From: an uncultured Geobacter sp. | GTDB taxonomy: Bacteria > Desulfobacterota > Desulfuromonadia > Geobacterales > Geobacteraceae | Reading direction: 5' to 3' | Length of the DNA: 24,866 bases | Assembly (NCBI GenBank): GCA_937886325.1 | Contig: CALABV010000090.1 | Location: forward strand, 1-24,866 | In this document: piece by piece, positions 14,945 to 23,000 of the stretch | How the letters are laid out: every line of letters begins with the position of its first letter | Position numbering within the stretch: position 1 is the first letter of the stretch | Program-made: the position numbers and the translations under genes | Notes under the pieces: model-generated | The model's input: the letters and a program-made list of their open reading frames with translations, nothing else | What the model was told of the DNA's origin: nothing | Database searches by the model: none

Positions 14945-14983
14945 CCGTTTCTTTTCCGATTGACACCATCGGGAAAAGAACGG
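14945..14983. promoter_or_regulatory. Imperfect 16-bp inverted repeat between divergent kinase and hrpB
   Basis: CCGTTTCTTTTCCGAT (14945-14960) faces ATCGGGAAAAGAACGG (14968-14983), complementary except for a slight offset in the G/A run. It lies between two divergently transcribed genes, so it could be a shared operator or a leader hairpin of hrpB. No terminator-like T tract. Confidence 0.4.
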
Positions 14984-15032
14984 TACCTTTCTCTCTCCGG
15001 ACCGGGAAGAACCGGCCCGGAAAAGATAAACC

Positions 15033-17585
15033 ATGAACCGACCCCCGCACATTTCAGAGCAATTGCCCATTGATCCGGTGCTGCCGGAGCTGATGAGAAC
15101 CGTCGCGTCATCACGGAATACGGTGCTTCATGCCCCTCCGGGCGCCGGCAAGACGACCCGGGCGCCGCTTGCGCTCCTGAGCCTGCCGGAGTTGGGAGGA
15201 GGCCGCATCGTGATGCTGGAGCCGCGCCGTCTCGCCGCGGTCTACGCGGCCCACCGCATGGCCTCTTCCCTGGACGAGGAGGCCGGCGGGACAGTCGGCT
15301 ATGCCATGCGCTTCGAGCGGCGGATTTCCAAGAAGACCCGCATCGAGGTGGTGACCGAAGGGATACTCACCCGCCGCCTGCAGCGGGATCCCTGCCTGGA
15401 AGGCGTTTCTCTCGTCATCTTCGACGAGTTCCACGAGCGGAGCATCCATGCTGACCTGGCTCTGGCCTTCTGTCTGGAGGTGCAGCGGGAGGTGCGTCCC
15501 GACCTGAAAATCCTGGTGATGTCCGCTACCCTGGACACCGGGCCGGTGGCCTCCCTGCTGGGGAACGCGCCCGTCGTTTCCTCGGTGGGGCGCTCGTTCC
15601 CGGTGGAGGTGCGTTACCTGGATGATTCCCGCGACCGCTTTCCCGAGCGCATGGCCGCTTCCGTGCGGCGTGCGTTGTCGGAAACGGAGGGGGACATACT
15701 CGCCTTTCTCCCCGGTTCCGGAGAGATCCGCGCCTGTCGCGAAATCCTCCGTGGCCGGATCTCCGACCCTTCCCTGTCGATCCTTCCCCTGTACGGAGAC
15801 CTCCCCTTTGCCGAGCAGGAGAGAGCCGTCCTGCCGGGAACCGGGCGCAAGGTGGTCCTGGCAACGAACATAGCGGAAACGAGCCTTACCATCGAGGGGG
15901 TGCGGGTGGTTGTGGACGGCGGTCTCTCCCGCATGGTGCGCCATGACCCGTCCAGCGGCCTGAACCGTCTGGTGACGGTCAGGGAGTCGCGGGCGTCGGC
16001 GGAGCAGCGGACCGGACGGGCCGGGAGGCTCGCGCCCGGGGTCTGCTACCGCCTGTTCGGCAACCATACCTTCGGCGCCATGACACCCTTCTCGCCGCCC
16101 GAGATCCTCCTCTCCGACCTTTCCTCCCTGGTCCTGGAACTGACCGTCTGGGGGGTGCGGGAGCCGGATTCCCTTTCCTGGCTCGACCCTCCGCCCGCGG
16201 CGGCGGTATCGACGGCGCGGGACCTTCTCCGCGATCTGGGCGCCCTGGATCGGGAGGGCCGACCCACCGCTACGGGGAGGCGCATGGCGGAGCTGCCGGT
16301 TCACCCGCGCCTTGCCAGGCTCCTGCTTCGGGGAAAGGAGCTTGAAAAGGAGGAAGCGGCCGCCGTTGTCGCGGCACTGCTCTCCGAGCGCGACATCTTC
16401 CGCTATGCGCCCGGGGAGAGCGCACGGGTCTGCGAGTCGGACCTGCTGGAACGGTATGAAGCGGTGACGGATCGCGCGGGAGGTGGAAGCGGCCTGTCAC
16501 GGGACGGGTCGGTTCGGGCGGTGGAACGCACCGCCGGCCAGTTGTCGCGGTTGATGAAGACCTCTCCAGGGAGGACGCATCGCGAAGCGACATTGCGGGT
16601 AGATGACGCGGCGCGCCTCCTCCTTGCCGCCTATCCCGACCGCATCGCCGTCCGGCGGGAGGACGGCGGTGACCGCTTCCTTCTGGCCAATGGCCGTGGC
16701 GCGCTCCTTTCACCGAAGAGCGGGGTCCGGGGGAGGGCGCTCATTCTGGCGTTGCAGGTGGACGCCGGGACAGGGGGCGAGGGGCGTGTCCATCTTGCGT
16801 CAACCGTGACGCCTGAACTGGTCCGTTCCGAATGCGGGGACAGGGTGGTGACCGGGCGGGCGGTTTCCTGGGACCAGGGTCAGGAACGGGTCCTTGCCTG
16901 GGAAGAGGAGCGTATCGGCGCCGTCGTACTTTCCCGGAGGCAGGCGTCGGCGTCCGACGACGAGGCGCTTCCGATTCTCCTTGAGGTTGTCCGGAACTCC
17001 GGCATGGAGATCCTCGGTTGGGAGAGACCGGTACGCCTGTTCCTGGGGAGGGTGCGGATGGTGAAGAAGGCTTTCCCCGAGGAGGATTGGCCTGATGGTG
17101 AACCGGAACGGCTTCTGGCGACTCTTCCGGAGTGGCTCGGACCCTATCTCTCCGGGATCCGGAGCCGGCGCGACCTTGCGGCACTGGATCTGCTTGCTCC
17201 CCTCCGGGCGCTGTTCAGCCGCGGGATGCTCGGTCTCCTGGAGGAACGCGCCCCGACCCACACGGTCGTGCCCAGCGGCAGGCGGGTCGAGATTGATTAC
17301 CTTTCCGGTGAGGAGCCGATCCTGGCGGTGAAGCTCCAGGAGCTGTTCGGCCTCGCGGACACCCCGGTTGTCGCGGCAGGTCGGGTGCCGCTCCTGCTCC
17401 ACCTCCTCTCTCCCGCCGGCCGTCCGGTGCAGGTCACGCGGGACCTGAGGAACTTCTGGGACAGCGGCTACCGGGAGGTGAAGCGTGAGCTGAAGGGGCG
17501 CTATCCGAAACACCCCTGGCCGGATGATCCCTGGAATGCGGTACCCACGGGAAAGACGAACCGGATGCTGAAGGCGCGGTCGTAA
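15033..17585 (+). CDS. hrpB: ATP-dependent helicase HrpB
   Basis: DEAH-type RNA-helicase-like ATPase of 850 residues, matching the usual 810-850 of HrpB. Seen: Walker A GAGKTT (37-42), Walker B/motif II DEFH (131-134), motif III SATLDT, motif V TNIAETSLTIEGV, motif VI QRTGRAGRL, and a helicase-associated domain around LTVWGVREPD. The C-terminal HrpB-specific region includes YLSGEEPILAVKLQELFGL and ends with KRELKGRYPKHPWPDDP, the diagnostic end of this family. The cellular role of HrpB is not well established. The ATG at 15033 has only a weak upstream GGAAAAG. A PAP2 gene follows 30 bases downstream, so they are probably one transcript. Confidence 0.96.
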   Translation: MNRPPHISEQLPIDPVLPELMRTVASSRNTVLHAPPGAGKTTRAPLALLSLPELGGGRIVMLEPRRLAAVYAAHRMASSLDEEAGGTVGYAMRFERRISKKTRIEVVTEGILTRRLQRDPCLEGVSLVIFDEFHERSIHADLALAFCLEVQREVRPDLKILVMSATLDTGPVASLLGNAPVVSSVGRSFPVEVRYLDDSRDRFPERMAASVRRALSETEGDILAFLPGSGEIRACREILRGRISDPSLSILPLYGDLPFAEQERAVLPGTGRKVVLATNIAETSLTIEGVRVVVDGGLSRMVRHDPSSGLNRLVTVRESRASAEQRTGRAGRLAPGVCYRLFGNHTFGAMTPFSPPEILLSDLSSLVLELTVWGVREPDSLSWLDPPPAAAVSTARDLLRDLGALDREGRPTATGRRMAELPVHPRLARLLLRGKELEKEEAAAVVAALLSERDIFRYAPGESARVCESDLLERYEAVTDRAGGGSGLSRDGSVRAVERTAGQLSRLMKTSPGRTHREATLRVDDAARLLLAAYPDRIAVRREDGGDRFLLANGRGALLSPKSGVRGRALILALQVDAGTGGEGRVHLASTVTPELVRSECGDRVVTGRAVSWDQGQERVLAWEEERIGAVVLSRRQASASDDEALPILLEVVRNSGMEILGWERPVRLFLGRVRMVKKAFPEEDWPDGEPERLLATLPEWLGPYLSGIRSRRDLAALDLLAPLRALFSRGMLGLLEERAPTHTVVPSGRRVEIDYLSGEEPILAVKLQELFGLADTPVVAAGRVPLLLHLLSPAGRPVQVTRDLRNFWDSGYREVKRELKGRYPKHPWPDDPWNAVPTGKTNRMLKARS

Positions 17586-17615
17586 TAATAAAGCGAAACC
17601 ATCCCCGAGGGGACC

Positions 17616-18314
17616 ATGAACTTTCTCGACGCAGGCGTGATTTCATTTTTTCAGCAGTTTTACGGGCAATCGGCCCTCCTTGACTGGTTCGTGGGCCTGG
17701 TGACACGAAGCTGCTTTCTGAAGAACGGGTTCATCGTCTCCCTGCTGTGGTGGTGCTGGTTTCAGACTAGCGAGACGCAGGAAATCCGGCGCAAGCATCT
17801 TGTCGCTTCAATCGTCGGCGGAGTTGTCGCGGCCGGGGTCGCACGATATCTTGTCGTGGCCCTTCCCTTCAGGGCGAGGCCGATCCTGGAGCCGACCCTC
17901 CATTCCCTGTTTCCGACAGGTGTCAATCCTGAGTCCTTCGGCGGATTCAGTTCCTTTCCGAGCGATCATGCGGCGCTCTTTTCCGCCATAGCCGTCGGAC
18001 TCTTCTTTGTTTCGCGGAAGGCCGGGATTCTGGGAAGCTGCTGGGTTCTGCTGGTTATCTGCCTGTCCCGCGTCTACACGGGTCTCCATTACGCGACCGA
18101 TATCCTTGCGGGCGCCGCAATCGGGTGTGCGATTGCCTTGATTGCAAACACTCCGTGTATCCGGGACTGGGTGAGCCGGTTGCCGATGGCGTGGCACCGG
18201 AGGCATTGCGCCTCCTTTTATGCGGCTGCTTTCCTCGGCGCCTGGCAGATTGCCACCCTGTTCGACGACATGAGGTCGTTCGGGAACACCCTTCTGTCTG
18301 CGCTCATGCCATGA
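17616..18314 (+). CDS. PAP2-superfamily membrane phosphatase
   Basis: Integral-membrane phosphatase of 232 residues, type 2 phosphatidic acid phosphatase/undecaprenyl-diphosphatase-like. Seen: five or six hydrophobic segments; catalytic motif 2 as FPSDHAALFS (histidine of the PSxH motif) and motif 3 as SRVYTGLHYATD with its nucleophilic His. Motif 1 is relaxed: LPFRARP keeps the RP but lacks the usual lysine at the canonical position. GAGGGGACC precedes the ATG. Likely role is dephosphorylation of a lipid phosphate or polyprenyl diphosphate at the periplasmic face; substrate not determinable. Functional link to hrpB is not evident despite the tight spacing. Confidence 0.9.
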   Translation: MNFLDAGVISFFQQFYGQSALLDWFVGLVTRSCFLKNGFIVSLLWWCWFQTSETQEIRRKHLVASIVGGVVAAGVARYLVVALPFRARPILEPTLHSLFPTGVNPESFGGFSSFPSDHAALFSAIAVGLFFVSRKAGILGSCWVLLVICLSRVYTGLHYATDILAGAAIGCAIALIANTPCIRDWVSRLPMAWHRRHCASFYAAAFLGAWQIATLFDDMRSFGNTLLSALMP

Positions 18315-18644
18315 AGTGCATTGCGGAATCTCACGTTCGGTCCCGGTAGAGGTTTGCCGTTCCGACTCCGTGGATCCCAGATTCGGCAGTTGAAGTCATC
18401 CTTCGTTCACTCCGGATGCCCTTCTTCTGCTGCTCTAGGCTTATTTCGCTACAGCCGATGAACTCACCCTGCGGGTTCAGACACCATCGGCTGTCTACGC
18501 TTCATTTCGCCAAGAGCAGCAACGAATCAGGTCATAGTCGTTTTCTTCGGATGACCCCAACTGCCGTTTTCAGGTTGATTGCATGTGGAACGGACAGTGG
18601 TATGGTTAGCTGAGCATCTTATTGAATGAAAGAGAGGCGCCGTC
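18315..18644. other. Intergenic region with palindromic element
   Basis: A 330-bp gene-free stretch between the PAP2 and DUF4410 genes. More than half of it is the nested palindrome at 18384-18566. No terminator with T tract and no clear promoter were found for either neighbour. Confidence 0.7.
18384..18566. repeat. 183-bp nested palindromic (MITE-like) element
   Basis: Outer terminal repeats of 18 bases, CGGCAGTTGAAGTCATCC (18384-18401) and its partner at 18549-18566, pair at 16 positions. Inside are GCTGCTCT (18429-18436)/AGAGCAGC (18513-18520), ACAGCCGATG (18451-18460)/CATCGGCTGT (18485-18494) and an innermost GAACTC/GGGTTC hairpin, so the whole can fold into one long hairpin. CGGATG occurs at both ends of the interior (18413-18418 and 18548-18553). 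A shortened relative lies at 23688-23746. No transposase in the window. Confidence 0.75.
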
Positions 18645-19397
18645 ATGACGAAACGGAATTTACCACGCACGATTCTGCTGTATGCGCTCCCAGCCCTGGT
18701 CCTATTCTGGTGCTCATCGGGATGGGCGGGCGAAATCGCGAAAAAGCTCACCGGAGATGTGAAGGTCAGCGCGCGCACGGATGAGTCGCGCCGGCCCGTT
18801 GCCCCTCCCTCAGTCATCTATATCCAGGATTTCGATCTGGGGTACGACGCAACTCAGCAGGATTCCGGTGAGCGGGGCCGCATCATCGGGCGGGTCCTCC
18901 CGCGCATGTCGGAGCGGAACGACCCGCAGCGGAAGGCCCGGCAGGTCGTCGAACTCATGTCTGATTCGCTGGCCAAGGGATTTGACGCCAAGGGAATCGA
19001 TGCCAGGCGCTGCATTCCCGGTACCCCTCTCCCCGGGGACGGTTGGCTGATACGTGGCGTTTTCACCGAGATCGATCAGGGAAAAAGGGTCGTGCGCGCC
19101 GTTATCGGTTTCGGCGCCGGCTCGACGGAGATGGAGATCAACGTCTCCATCATCGATCTGGCAGTGAATCCGGATGCCCCGTTCATCGTGTTCGGCACGG
19201 AAAAGGAGGCAGGCAAGATGCCGGGAGCGGTGGTCACCATGAATCCCTACGTGGCCGCGGCCAAGTTCGTCATGCAGAAAAACGCGTCGGAGAAGGACGT
19301 GAAGAAGACCGCCGCGCAGATTGTCGATCAGGTCGCAGATTATATAGGGAAACTCGGCAATAAGGACGCGCCGGACGCTCCGCCTTCACCCCGTTGA
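18645..19397 (+). CDS. DUF4410 family exported protein
   Basis: A 250-residue envelope protein. Residues 1-29 form a signal peptide (basic MTKRNLPR, hydrophobic ILLYALPALVLF, cleavage probable after GWA). The body matches the DUF4410 pattern: SVIYIQDFDLGY near 56-67, a helix VVELMSDSLAKGFDAKGIDARR, GDGWLIRGVFTEIDQGKRVVRAVIGFGAGSTEMEINVSI, and a C-terminal helix DVKKTAAQIVDQVADYIGKL. DUF4410 proteins are periplasmic or lipoprotein components of unknown function, similar in layout to other lipoproteins with a GxGxxxGG-type turn. GAGAGG lies nine bases before the ATG. A small lipoprotein gene follows 55 bp downstream, probably on the same transcript. Confidence 0.85.
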   Translation: MTKRNLPRTILLYALPALVLFWCSSGWAGEIAKKLTGDVKVSARTDESRRPVAPPSVIYIQDFDLGYDATQQDSGERGRIIGRVLPRMSERNDPQRKARQVVELMSDSLAKGFDAKGIDARRCIPGTPLPGDGWLIRGVFTEIDQGKRVVRAVIGFGAGSTEMEINVSIIDLAVNPDAPFIVFGTEKEAGKMPGAVVTMNPYVAAAKFVMQKNASEKDVKKTAAQIVDQVADYIGKLGNKDAPDAPPSPR

Positions 19398-19452
19398 CCG
19401 GTGGTGATGGAGTCGCATCGGCGGGTACCGTAAACGAAAAGGGGGATGCTTG

Positions 19453-19737
19453 ATGTTTGAGAGGATACACGGAGCCTGCGGGGAAACCGGGGTGGGGAGG
19501 TGGAGAGTGTATGGACTGCTGGTCCTGAGTGCTCTCCTGGTCGGTTGTTCCGGTCCCTTCACCGTCACCGAATACGTGGACGGAATGGAGACCGGCCGGG
19601 AAACGGTGATCTATGACGACAAGGGGCACCCCGAGATTACGTCGGAAACCGGATATGTCGTGGACCCCTACGCGGAGACGTATTCCATCGAAAAGGAGGA
19701 TTTCCGGCGGCATGGCGCCGGTGTTGTCCCGGACTAG
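19453..19737 (+). CDS. Small lipoprotein, unknown function
   Basis: A 94-residue lipoprotein. Seen: hydrophobic segment VYGLLVLSALL followed by lipobox LVGC, then an acidic mature part of about 60 residues (TVTEYVDGMETGRETVIYDDKGHPEITSETGYVVDPY). I use the ATG at 19453 with an AAAAGGGGG tract upstream; TTG at 19450 is equally placed. A GTG at 19507, preceded by GGGAGG, would give a very short signal peptide without the positive RWR, so it is less likely. No known domain recognised. It follows the DUF4410 gene and ends before two strong hairpins. Confidence 0.75.
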   Translation: MFERIHGACGETGVGRWRVYGLLVLSALLVGCSGPFTVTEYVDGMETGRETVIYDDKGHPEITSETGYVVDPYAETYSIEKEDFRRHGAGVVPD

Positions 19738-19763
19738 GATCATCTGAGGCGTCTGATTCCGTA

Positions 19764-19823
19764 TTGCAATCAAGATGACATTAATATCCTGATGTAGGGA
19801 AATAGGTGTCATCTTGATTGCAA
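19764..19823. repeat. Perfect 17-bp inverted repeat
   Basis: TTGCAATCAAGATGACA (19764-19780) and its exact complement (19807-19823) flank a 26-base AT-rich centre. It lies just before the terminator of the convergent genes. It may be a second terminator stem, but the perfect arms with a large loop also resemble the terminal repeats of a tiny 60-bp element. Confidence 0.6.
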
Positions 19824-19841
19824 AAGCGAATGAGCGCCGGA

Positions 19842-19889
19842 CATGAAAAAGCCCCCTTCGAGTTTCCTCTCGAAGGGGGCTTTTTCATG
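19842..19889. terminator. Bidirectional intrinsic terminator
   Basis: A perfect 21-bp hairpin (19842-19862 with 19869-19889) has a 6-base loop. Its stem has a GC core bordered by five A residues on the left and five T residues on the right, so it can terminate transcription in both directions, as expected between the convergent lipoprotein and EF-hand genes. Confidence 0.9.
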
Positions 19890-19907
19890 GGTACGGGATG
19901 GCCGCTC

Positions 19908-20516
19908 CTACTTCTTAGCGGACTTTTTCGTTTTTTCGGGCGCGCATTTGCCGATCCAGTAATTTGTCCATTCGCTTACCGTGGTCAGGCTGTCATGGTT
20001 GGCATCGGTATCGGCGAACCAGTAAATCAGGCTCTGGACGTACTCCTGCTTGGTCACCTTGCCGTCCCTGTTGGCGTCCGCATCTGTGAAGCGGACGGTC
20101 CAGACCACGACGCACTCTTCCGTGGATATCTGTCCGTCATTGTTGAGGTCCATCTTCCTGAACTGGGGTTGCCTGTTCCCTTTGGCACTCGCTTTTTTCG
20201 CCTTCGGCGCGGCGCCGCACCAGTAGGTCACGAACTCGTCAACGACCACGACGCTGTTCTTGTCCGTGTCCATCTCCTTGAAAGAGGTTGTCAGGCGCGC
20301 CTCCATTTCATCCATGCTTACCGAACCATCCTTGTTGGTGTCAATCAGTGCGAAGCGCTCGGCTGCCAGTGCCTTTGCCTCGACGCAGGTCACGGCGCCG
20401 TCCTTGTTTGCATCGCCCTGCATTGCGGTAGGGGTGTCGGTAGCCAGCGCGGCTGCCGCGCCTGCCAGGATCAGGCAGAAAGAGACGAAAAGGGATCGGG
20501 TGAGTACTTTTTTCAT
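19908..20516 (-). CDS. Exported EF-hand calcium-binding protein with six loops
   Basis: A 202-residue secreted or periplasmic protein. Residues 1-25 are a signal peptide (MKKVLTRSLFVSFCLILAGAAAALA). Six 12-residue EF-hand loops begin at D35, D59, D83, D123, D147 and D171: DANKDGAVTCVE, DTNKDGSVSMDE, DTDKNSVVVVDE, DLNNDGQISTEE, DANRDGKVTKQE and DANHDSLTTVSE. Loops 3 and 6 lack the central Gly and may bind weakly. Within each half the spacing is exactly 24 residues, and both halves end in a similar YW.G...P-Lys/Ala-rich tail, so the protein is a tandem duplication. The start is preceded by AAGGAGG. Role: probably calcium buffering or a calcium-dependent structural protein; no partner is apparent. 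Confidence 0.92.
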   Translation of the reverse strand: MKKVLTRSLFVSFCLILAGAAAALATDTPTAMQGDANKDGAVTCVEAKALAAERFALIDTNKDGSVSMDEMEARLTTSFKEMDTDKNSVVVVDEFVTYWCGAAPKAKKASAKGNRQPQFRKMDLNNDGQISTEECVVVWTVRFTDADANRDGKVTKQEYVQSLIYWFADTDANHDSLTTVSEWTNYWIGKCAPEKTKKSAKK

Positions 20517-20632
20517 TGGTGTTCCTCCTTGAGTTGATTGTTGGTTACGTCCCTGCCGAAGTCAGGGGGGTGCACCGTGTCTGCCAAGCGAAGCGAACTG
20601 ACGGGCACAGGGTTCCTTGAAAGATTTCCGGG

Positions 20633-21406
20633 TTATCCGGCTTCACCGCCTTTCTCGGGTTCCTTGACGGCAACGTACGGCTGATGCAGTTTTACCGGGT
20701 GGGCCTCACGACGCCGGACCCGGAGGTTCAGCATCTCCACTCCCACCGAGAATGCCATGGCAAAGTAGATGTATCCCTTGGGAATATGCATCCCCAGGCC
20801 GTCGCCGATGAGGGCGACCCCGATGAGGATGAGAAAGCTCAGCGCCAGGATCTTGATGGTCGGGTGCCGTTCCACGAAGGCGGCGACTGCGCCCGAAAAG
20901 AGCATCATGAAGCCGACGGCGATAACCACCGCGGCCACCATGATCGACAGTTGGCGCGCCATGCCGATGGCGGTGATGATGGAGTCGAGGGAGAAGACGA
21001 TGTCCAGGAGCATGATCTGGACCAGGGTGCCGGCAAAGGATGTCACCGCGCGCGCCGAAGAGTGCCCTTCCTCTCCTTCCAGTTTTTCGTGGATCTCCAG
21101 GGTGCTCTTTCCCAGGAGGAACAGGCCGCCGGAGATGAGGATCATGTCGCGGCCCGAGATCTCCTTGCCTACCACCGAGAGTATCGGCGCGGTCAGCCCC
21201 ATCAGCCAGGTGAGGGAGAAGAGGAGCCCGATGCGGGTGAACATGGCGAGTCCGAGCCCTATGATGCGGGCCCTGTTCTGCTGGCTACGGGGAAGCTTGC
21301 CCGCCAGGATGGAGATGAAGATGATGTTGTCGATGCCGAGGACGACCTCCAGGGCGGTCAGGGTGACGAGCGCCATGAGGGACTGGGGGTCCGTGGGAAA
21401 GTACAT
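20633..21406 (-). CDS. TerC family integral membrane protein
   Basis: A 257-residue polytopic membrane protein of the TerC/Alx-type family, associated with tellurite resistance and metal (manganese) efflux in characterised members. Seen: the conserved LEVVLGIDNIIFI (about 18-30) and its internal-repeat partner LLDIVFSLDSIITAIG (about 132-147), each with the membrane-embedded acidic residues of the family, and seven or so hydrophobic helices. The C-terminal tail is basic and cytoplasmic (RVRRREAHPVK). GGAG lies about nine bases before the ATG. It stands alone, with 116 bp to the EF-hand gene; no tellurite operon genes are present, so a general metal-homeostasis role is more likely (inference). 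No yybP-ykoY-type leader was recognised. Confidence 0.93.
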   Translation of the reverse strand: MYFPTDPQSLMALVTLTALEVVLGIDNIIFISILAGKLPRSQQNRARIIGLGLAMFTRIGLLFSLTWLMGLTAPILSVVGKEISGRDMILISGGLFLLGKSTLEIHEKLEGEEGHSSARAVTSFAGTLVQIMLLDIVFSLDSIITAIGMARQLSIMVAAVVIAVGFMMLFSGAVAAFVERHPTIKILALSFLILIGVALIGDGLGMHIPKGYIYFAMAFSVGVEMLNLRVRRREAHPVKLHQPYVAVKEPEKGGEAG

Positions 21407-21698
21407 GGGATGTTCTCCGTTGCAGGTAATTGCCGTGCCGTTTCAGGCTTTGGCCGCTGTTTTTTCGGGCGATACCGACTTGGAAGCGGCAAAGCAGACG
21501 CATAGTATCCCGGATTTGCCGATTTGTAAACGCGGAGGATTCTTTGACGGGGTATTTTCCGACCTGTTACGCCGGAATGCGCCTGGTGGAGGCCGCGATC
21601 GCCCCTCCGGCATTTTCCGGAATATATAGTACAATTAGCCTATTATTTTCAATCGTCCCCCCTTGAGCCGGTGAGGGTGGTAGGCGGAGATACGGAGG
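21407..21698. other. Divergent intergenic region
   Basis: About 290 bp between the TerC gene (minus) and the oxidoreductase gene (plus). A short TCCGG/CCGGA dyad (21606-21621) and an AT-rich patch containing TATTAT near 21638 may hold the oxidoreductase promoter, but no convincing -35 box is seen. No coding signal. Confidence 0.45.
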
Positions 21699-21707
21699 TT
21701 GCATCCC

Positions 21708-22922
21708 ATGAAATACGTGATTATCGGCAACGGCGTTGCCGCGAATTCGGCGGCCGAGGCCATCCGGAAAACGGACGGAGACGGTTCCGTCACCATGCTG
21801 TCGCGGAGCCGTCACTATTTTTACTATGTCCCCGCATTGCCGGAGTATCTGGCCGGTGAAAAGGCGGTCAAGGATTTCACGCTCCATGACCGGTCATGGT
21901 TCGAAAGAAACGCTATCGATCTCCACCTCGGGGTGGAGGCGACCTCTATCGACCCGGAGGCCAAGACGGTCATCACCGGTGACGGCGCTTGCCATGCCTA
22001 CGACAGGCTGCTGTTGGCTACGGGCGGGAGGTCGAACGTCCCCCCCATCAAGGGAGCTGATGCGGATGGCGTGATGACGCTGCGCACCATTGACGACGCG
22101 GACCGGATACTCGACAGAATGGGGTCGGCCCGCGGGCTGATTGTCATCGGAGGCGGACTCCTCGGCCTTGAGGCGGGGAACGGCCTGCGGAAGAGGGGGC
22201 TTGAGGTGTCCGTGATTGAAGTTGCGGACCGCCTCCTCCCGCGGCAGACGGACCCGGCCGCCTCCGCCCTGCTGCAAAAACAACTGGAGGGGATGGGCTT
22301 TTCCTTCCACCTGGGTGTCCGGATCCGGGAGATCGTGCGCCGGGACGGCGGTCTCACGGTCGTTACCGAGGAAGGCGAGAATCTCCGCTCCGAGATGGTC
22401 CTTCTCGTTTCCGCCGGAGTCCGTCCCGAGACAGCCTTGGCGCAGGGCCTCGGCCTGGAGATCGGCCTGGGGGTCAAGGTGGACGACCGCATGGCAACGG
22501 CACGGGAGGACATCTACGCCGCCGGGGATCTCATCGAGCACCGGGGGAGATACTACGGCATCTGGCCCGCGGCGACCGCCCAGGGGAGGGTGGCGGGCGT
22601 GAATATGGCCGGTGGGGATATGAAATATGAAGGTACGGTGCCCTCCAACAAGCTGAAGGTGGCGGGTGTGGACCTGGTGGCCGCGGGAGAACTGGATGCG
22701 TCCGGTGAGCTGGAGTCCCTTGTTCGGGTGGATGAGGCCCGCCTCGTGTACCGCAAGCTGGTGCTGCGGGACAACGCCGTCATCGGCGCGGTCCTCCTCG
22801 GCGACATCCGGGGCGCGGATTATATCCAGTTCGCGATACAGACCGGCAGGGACATCTCGGATGTCAAAGGAGAGGTAATGGCGGAGGGGTTCGACTTCAA
22901 ACGGCTGAAGGATGGACCATGA
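21708..22922 (+). CDS. FAD-dependent NAD(P)H oxidoreductase (rubredoxin reductase/NADH oxidase-like)
   Basis: A 404-residue flavoprotein of the pyridine nucleotide-disulfide reductase superfamily. Seen: FAD-binding GNGVAANSAAEAI (7-19), central NAD(P)-binding VIGGGLLGLEAGNGLRKRG, and YAAGDLIE near residue 270 for FAD. No CxxxxC redox disulfide occurs, so it belongs with NADH:rubredoxin reductases, NirB N-terminal domains and related reductases. ATG 21708 is preceded by GGAGG with nine-base spacing; the TTG at 21699 is less likely. It converges on a rubrerythrin gene with a shared terminator. An electron-supply role to rubredoxin/rubrerythrin in peroxide reduction fits this, but the acceptor is inferred. 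Confidence 0.9.
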   Translation: MKYVIIGNGVAANSAAEAIRKTDGDGSVTMLSRSRHYFYYVPALPEYLAGEKAVKDFTLHDRSWFERNAIDLHLGVEATSIDPEAKTVITGDGACHAYDRLLLATGGRSNVPPIKGADADGVMTLRTIDDADRILDRMGSARGLIVIGGGLLGLEAGNGLRKRGLEVSVIEVADRLLPRQTDPAASALLQKQLEGMGFSFHLGVRIREIVRRDGGLTVVTEEGENLRSEMVLLVSAGVRPETALAQGLGLEIGLGVKVDDRMATAREDIYAAGDLIEHRGRYYGIWPAATAQGRVAGVNMAGGDMKYEGTVPSNKLKVAGVDLVAAGELDASGELESLVRVDEARLVYRKLVLRDNAVIGAVLLGDIRGADYIQFAIQTGRDISDVKGEVMAEGFDFKRLKDGP

Positions 22923-22927
22923 GGGAA

Positions 22928-22968
22928 ACGGGAAAGGCCCATGGGGCAAATCCATGGGCCTTTCCCGT
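22928..22968. terminator. Bidirectional hairpin between oxidoreductase and rubrerythrin genes
   Basis: Perfect 17-bp inverted repeat (ACGGGAAAGGCCCATGG at 22928-22944, partner at 22952-22968) with a 7-base loop, six bases after the oxidoreductase stop and shortly beyond the rubrerythrin stop. No long T tract, but the symmetric position between convergent genes supports terminator use. Confidence 0.75.
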
Positions 22969-23000
22969 CGAGTAGAAAAGCGTGTCCGTTGCGGAGAATC

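Noticed and set aside
14931..14963. AAAGGAGG followed by ATG and a seven-codon frame upstream of hrpB
   Set aside because: The ATG is only one or two bases from the Shine-Dalgarno-like tract, too close for use, and the frame stops at once; no attenuator structure depends on it.
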